From the NCBI GenBank assembly GCA_031259095.1, contig JAIRLW010000433.1:1-6392 (forward strand): a stretch of DNA of 6,392 nt, in the 5' to 3' direction. Within the stretch, counting starts at the first letter, position 1, and every line of letters begins with the position of its first letter. This DNA is from Planctomycetaceae bacterium. GTDB taxonomy: Bacteria > Planctomycetota > Planctomycetia > Pirellulales > Thermoguttaceae. The position numbers and the translations under genes are program-made. The notes under the pieces are model-generated. The model ran no database searches and was not told the DNA's origin. It was given only the letters and a program-made list of their open reading frames with translations. This document shows, one piece after another, positions 5,465-6,392 of this stretch.

Positions 5465-5806
5465 TCACCCGACACGATACGACGATTCAAATCGTTCAAC
5501 ATTGATTTGATTCAAAAGAATGCGAACAACAATTCGACGCACCACAACGGAAAGATAAGTTGTTAAACTGCTTCGCTCGCGGAAATTACGTAATAAACGA
5601 TAATTATCATGCCCTAGTGCGGCAAAAACGTTTTCGCAAAGCCGGTTGCGGTCTTCAATGCTCAATCGAATGTCACGAATGGAAACAGTATCGTCAATAA
5701 CGTGTAAAACAAGACCGAGAAATCGATCAACAAAATCTTCCCATGACCTGTTTTGTTTATTCAGGCATCGGGCTAATAATTCACGGTCTAAATCGGCAAT
5801 AGACAT
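5465..5806 (-). CDS. Sigma region 2-only protein, ECF-sigma-like
   Basis: The 113 residues resemble only region 2 of a sigma-70 family factor, the part that binds core RNA polymerase and the -10 element. Visible pieces are DLDRELLARCLN (5-16), SWEDFVDRFLGLVLHVI (21-37; family AFeeLy..y...v), EDRNRLCENVFAAL (51-64; family aeDl.QevFl.l) and FRERSSLTTYLSVVVRRIVVRIL (75-97; family frg.sSl.tWL..Iarn...d). No region 4 follows; only a 16-residue tail remains, so it cannot read a -35 box alone. My recollection is that proteins of this kind, with SWE.FVDRF.GLV.HV, occur in Planctomycetota. The ATG at 5804-5806 is preferred over an in-frame GTG at 5843-5845; neither has a Shine-Dalgarno. It converges on rplT and shares its terminator. 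Role unproven. Confidence 0.65.
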   Translation of the reverse strand: MSIADLDRELLARCLNKQNRSWEDFVDRFLGLVLHVIDDTVSIRDIRLSIEDRNRLCENVFAALGHDNYRLLRNFRERSSLTTYLSVVVRRIVVRILLNQINVERFESSYRVG

Positions 5807-5897
5807 TTTGAGATTGTTTGTAGTTCGGTTACTATCTCTTTGCACGCAATAACTTTACACCAACGTCAAACAGTTTGAAATGGAGAATCCAACTGGT

Positions 5898-5925
5898 TTG
5901 CGAAGTTCAAAACACTTGGTATAAT
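5898..5925 (+). promoter_or_regulatory. Candidate promoter upstream of greA
   Basis: A perfect TATAAT (5920-5925) has TTGCGA (5898-5903) 16 bases upstream, four of six -35 bases. It points toward greA and would give a leader of about 300 bases. It lies in the 425-base gap 5807-6231, where I see no certain gene. Confidence 0.3.
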
Positions 5926-6015
5926 CCGAATCATATCAATTGCGGACAATTTAGTAAAGATCAATTTCTCTGATGGTTTCACATTGTTGGGAGGATAATG
6001 ATTGCTGTCAAAAAT

Positions 6016-6075
6016 CAAAAGGTTGCCCGCTTGATATTGACCAAACAGTTACTCCAAAAATTCCGAAATAATCAG
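6016..6075 (+). repeat. Palindromic repeat family, copy 4 (right half)
   Basis: The 24 bases 6016-6039 match 1476-1499 at 19 positions, and the end 6055-6075 (CCAAAA...GAAATAATCAG) matches 1503-1522 closely. Between them is an insertion of about 12 bases. The left half of the family structure is not recognisable, so this is a decayed or partial copy. Confidence 0.5.
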
Positions 6076-6117
6076 CCATTTCTACCCTTTACTTTGAATC
6101 GAAACCAATTGACTCCG

Positions 6118-6153
6118 TCACCGAAATACTATCCGTTCAACGGGTTACGGTGA
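6118..6153 (+). repeat. Two-level inverted repeat in the greA leader region
   Basis: TCACCG (6118-6123) pairs with CGGTGA (6148-6153), and inside it CCGT (6133-6136) pairs with ACGG (6140-6143). The internal loop is uneven. No U tract follows within ten bases, so it is not a clear terminator. It could be an RNA element of the greA leader or another dispersed repeat. Confidence 0.4.
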
Positions 6154-6202
6154 TATTAAATGTGAGAAGTATTATCTTATCAGTTACATAACAATGGAAT
6201 GA

Positions 6203-6224
6203 GACGGCGTAAACCGTCAGGAGG
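6203..6224 (+). promoter_or_regulatory. greA Shine-Dalgarno with abutting hairpin
   Basis: AGGAGG (6219-6224) with seven bases to the ATG is the strongest ribosome binding site in the window. A small hairpin, GACGG (6203-6207) with CCGTC (6214-6218) and a six-base loop, ends exactly at its first base. The hairpin leaves the site free, so any effect on initiation is uncertain. Confidence 0.6.
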
Positions 6225-6231
6225 TTTTAGT

Positions 6232-6392
6232 ATGAGTTCAGATGTAATTCCGATGACCCGTGAAGGGTACAACAAAATCAAAGCAGAAGTTGAACGGCTT
6301 GAAAATGAGGAAATGCCGATCATTCTGGAACGCTTGGCAAATGCACGCGCAGAAGGCGATCTCAAAGAAAACGCGGAATATCACGGTGCGCG
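6232..6392 (+). CDS. greA: Transcription elongation factor GreA, N-terminal part (cut by window end)
   Basis: GreA enters the secondary channel of stalled RNA polymerase and stimulates cleavage of backtracked RNA. The visible 53 complete codons cover the first part of the coiled-coil domain: [20 protein letters not shown] (5-24), then RPEI-like [26 protein letters not shown]. The tip motif GDLKENAEY carries the conserved acidic residues D43 and E46, corresponding to D41 and E44 of the E. coli protein, which coordinate metal in the polymerase active site. The strong Shine-Dalgarno and the family start fix the ATG at 6232. The GreA/B C-terminal domain lies outside the window. Confidence 0.94.
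   Translation, partial: MSSDVIPMTREGYNKIKAEVERLENEEMPIILERLANARAEGDLKENAEYHGA

Noticed and set aside
5807..5845. GTG start adding 13 residues to the sigma-like protein
   Set aside because: The added residues (MQRDSNRTTNNLK) are not part of region 2, and neither start has a Shine-Dalgarno; the ATG is the simpler choice, though the GTG cannot be excluded.

Overview
The window reads as bacterial chromosome, most likely from a member of the Planctomycetota with a rather AT-rich genome. Three things point there: ribosomal proteins L35 and L20 with N-termini of the type I associate with that phylum, a short sigma-region-2-only protein of planctomycete type, and gene starts that mostly lack a Shine-Dalgarno sequence. 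The phylum call is inference; the gene families are recognised from their motifs.

Left part (1-1849). A tRNA-Leu(CAA) gene and hisF (imidazole glycerol phosphate synthase cyclase subunit) both lie on the minus strand. The 467 bases between them and the 480 bases upstream of hisF hold no convincing gene. They are full of inverted repeats, including copies of a dispersed palindromic family that recurs near 6016.

Middle (1850-4301). A plus-strand gene encodes a 466-residue protein with the overall layout of the alpha-D-phosphohexomutases (phosphoglucomutase/phosphomannomutase), but the catalytic serine loop, metal loop, sugar loop and phosphate loop are all degenerate, so it looks like a pseudoenzyme. 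It converges on a minus-strand gene for 5-formyltetrahydrofolate cyclo-ligase. Between them sits a palindrome-rich, repeat-like element of about 366 bases. Its inverted end repeats reach into the last codons of the cyclo-ligase gene.

Right part (4302-6392). After a divergent intergenic region carrying a 10-base-periodic palindrome come rpmI (L35) and rplT (L20) on the plus strand, closed by a strong hairpin terminator. infC is not next to them. Convergent to rplT is the sigma-2-like gene on the minus strand. A 425-base gap with further repeats leads to the start of greA (transcript cleavage factor), cut by the window end.

The genes are mostly housekeeping (histidine and purine-linked metabolism, folate, translation, transcription) and form no single pathway. 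rpmI-rplT is the only clear operon. I see no defence system, CRISPR array or complete mobile element with a transposase. The unusual content is the inactive mutase-like protein and the dense, layered palindromic repeats.
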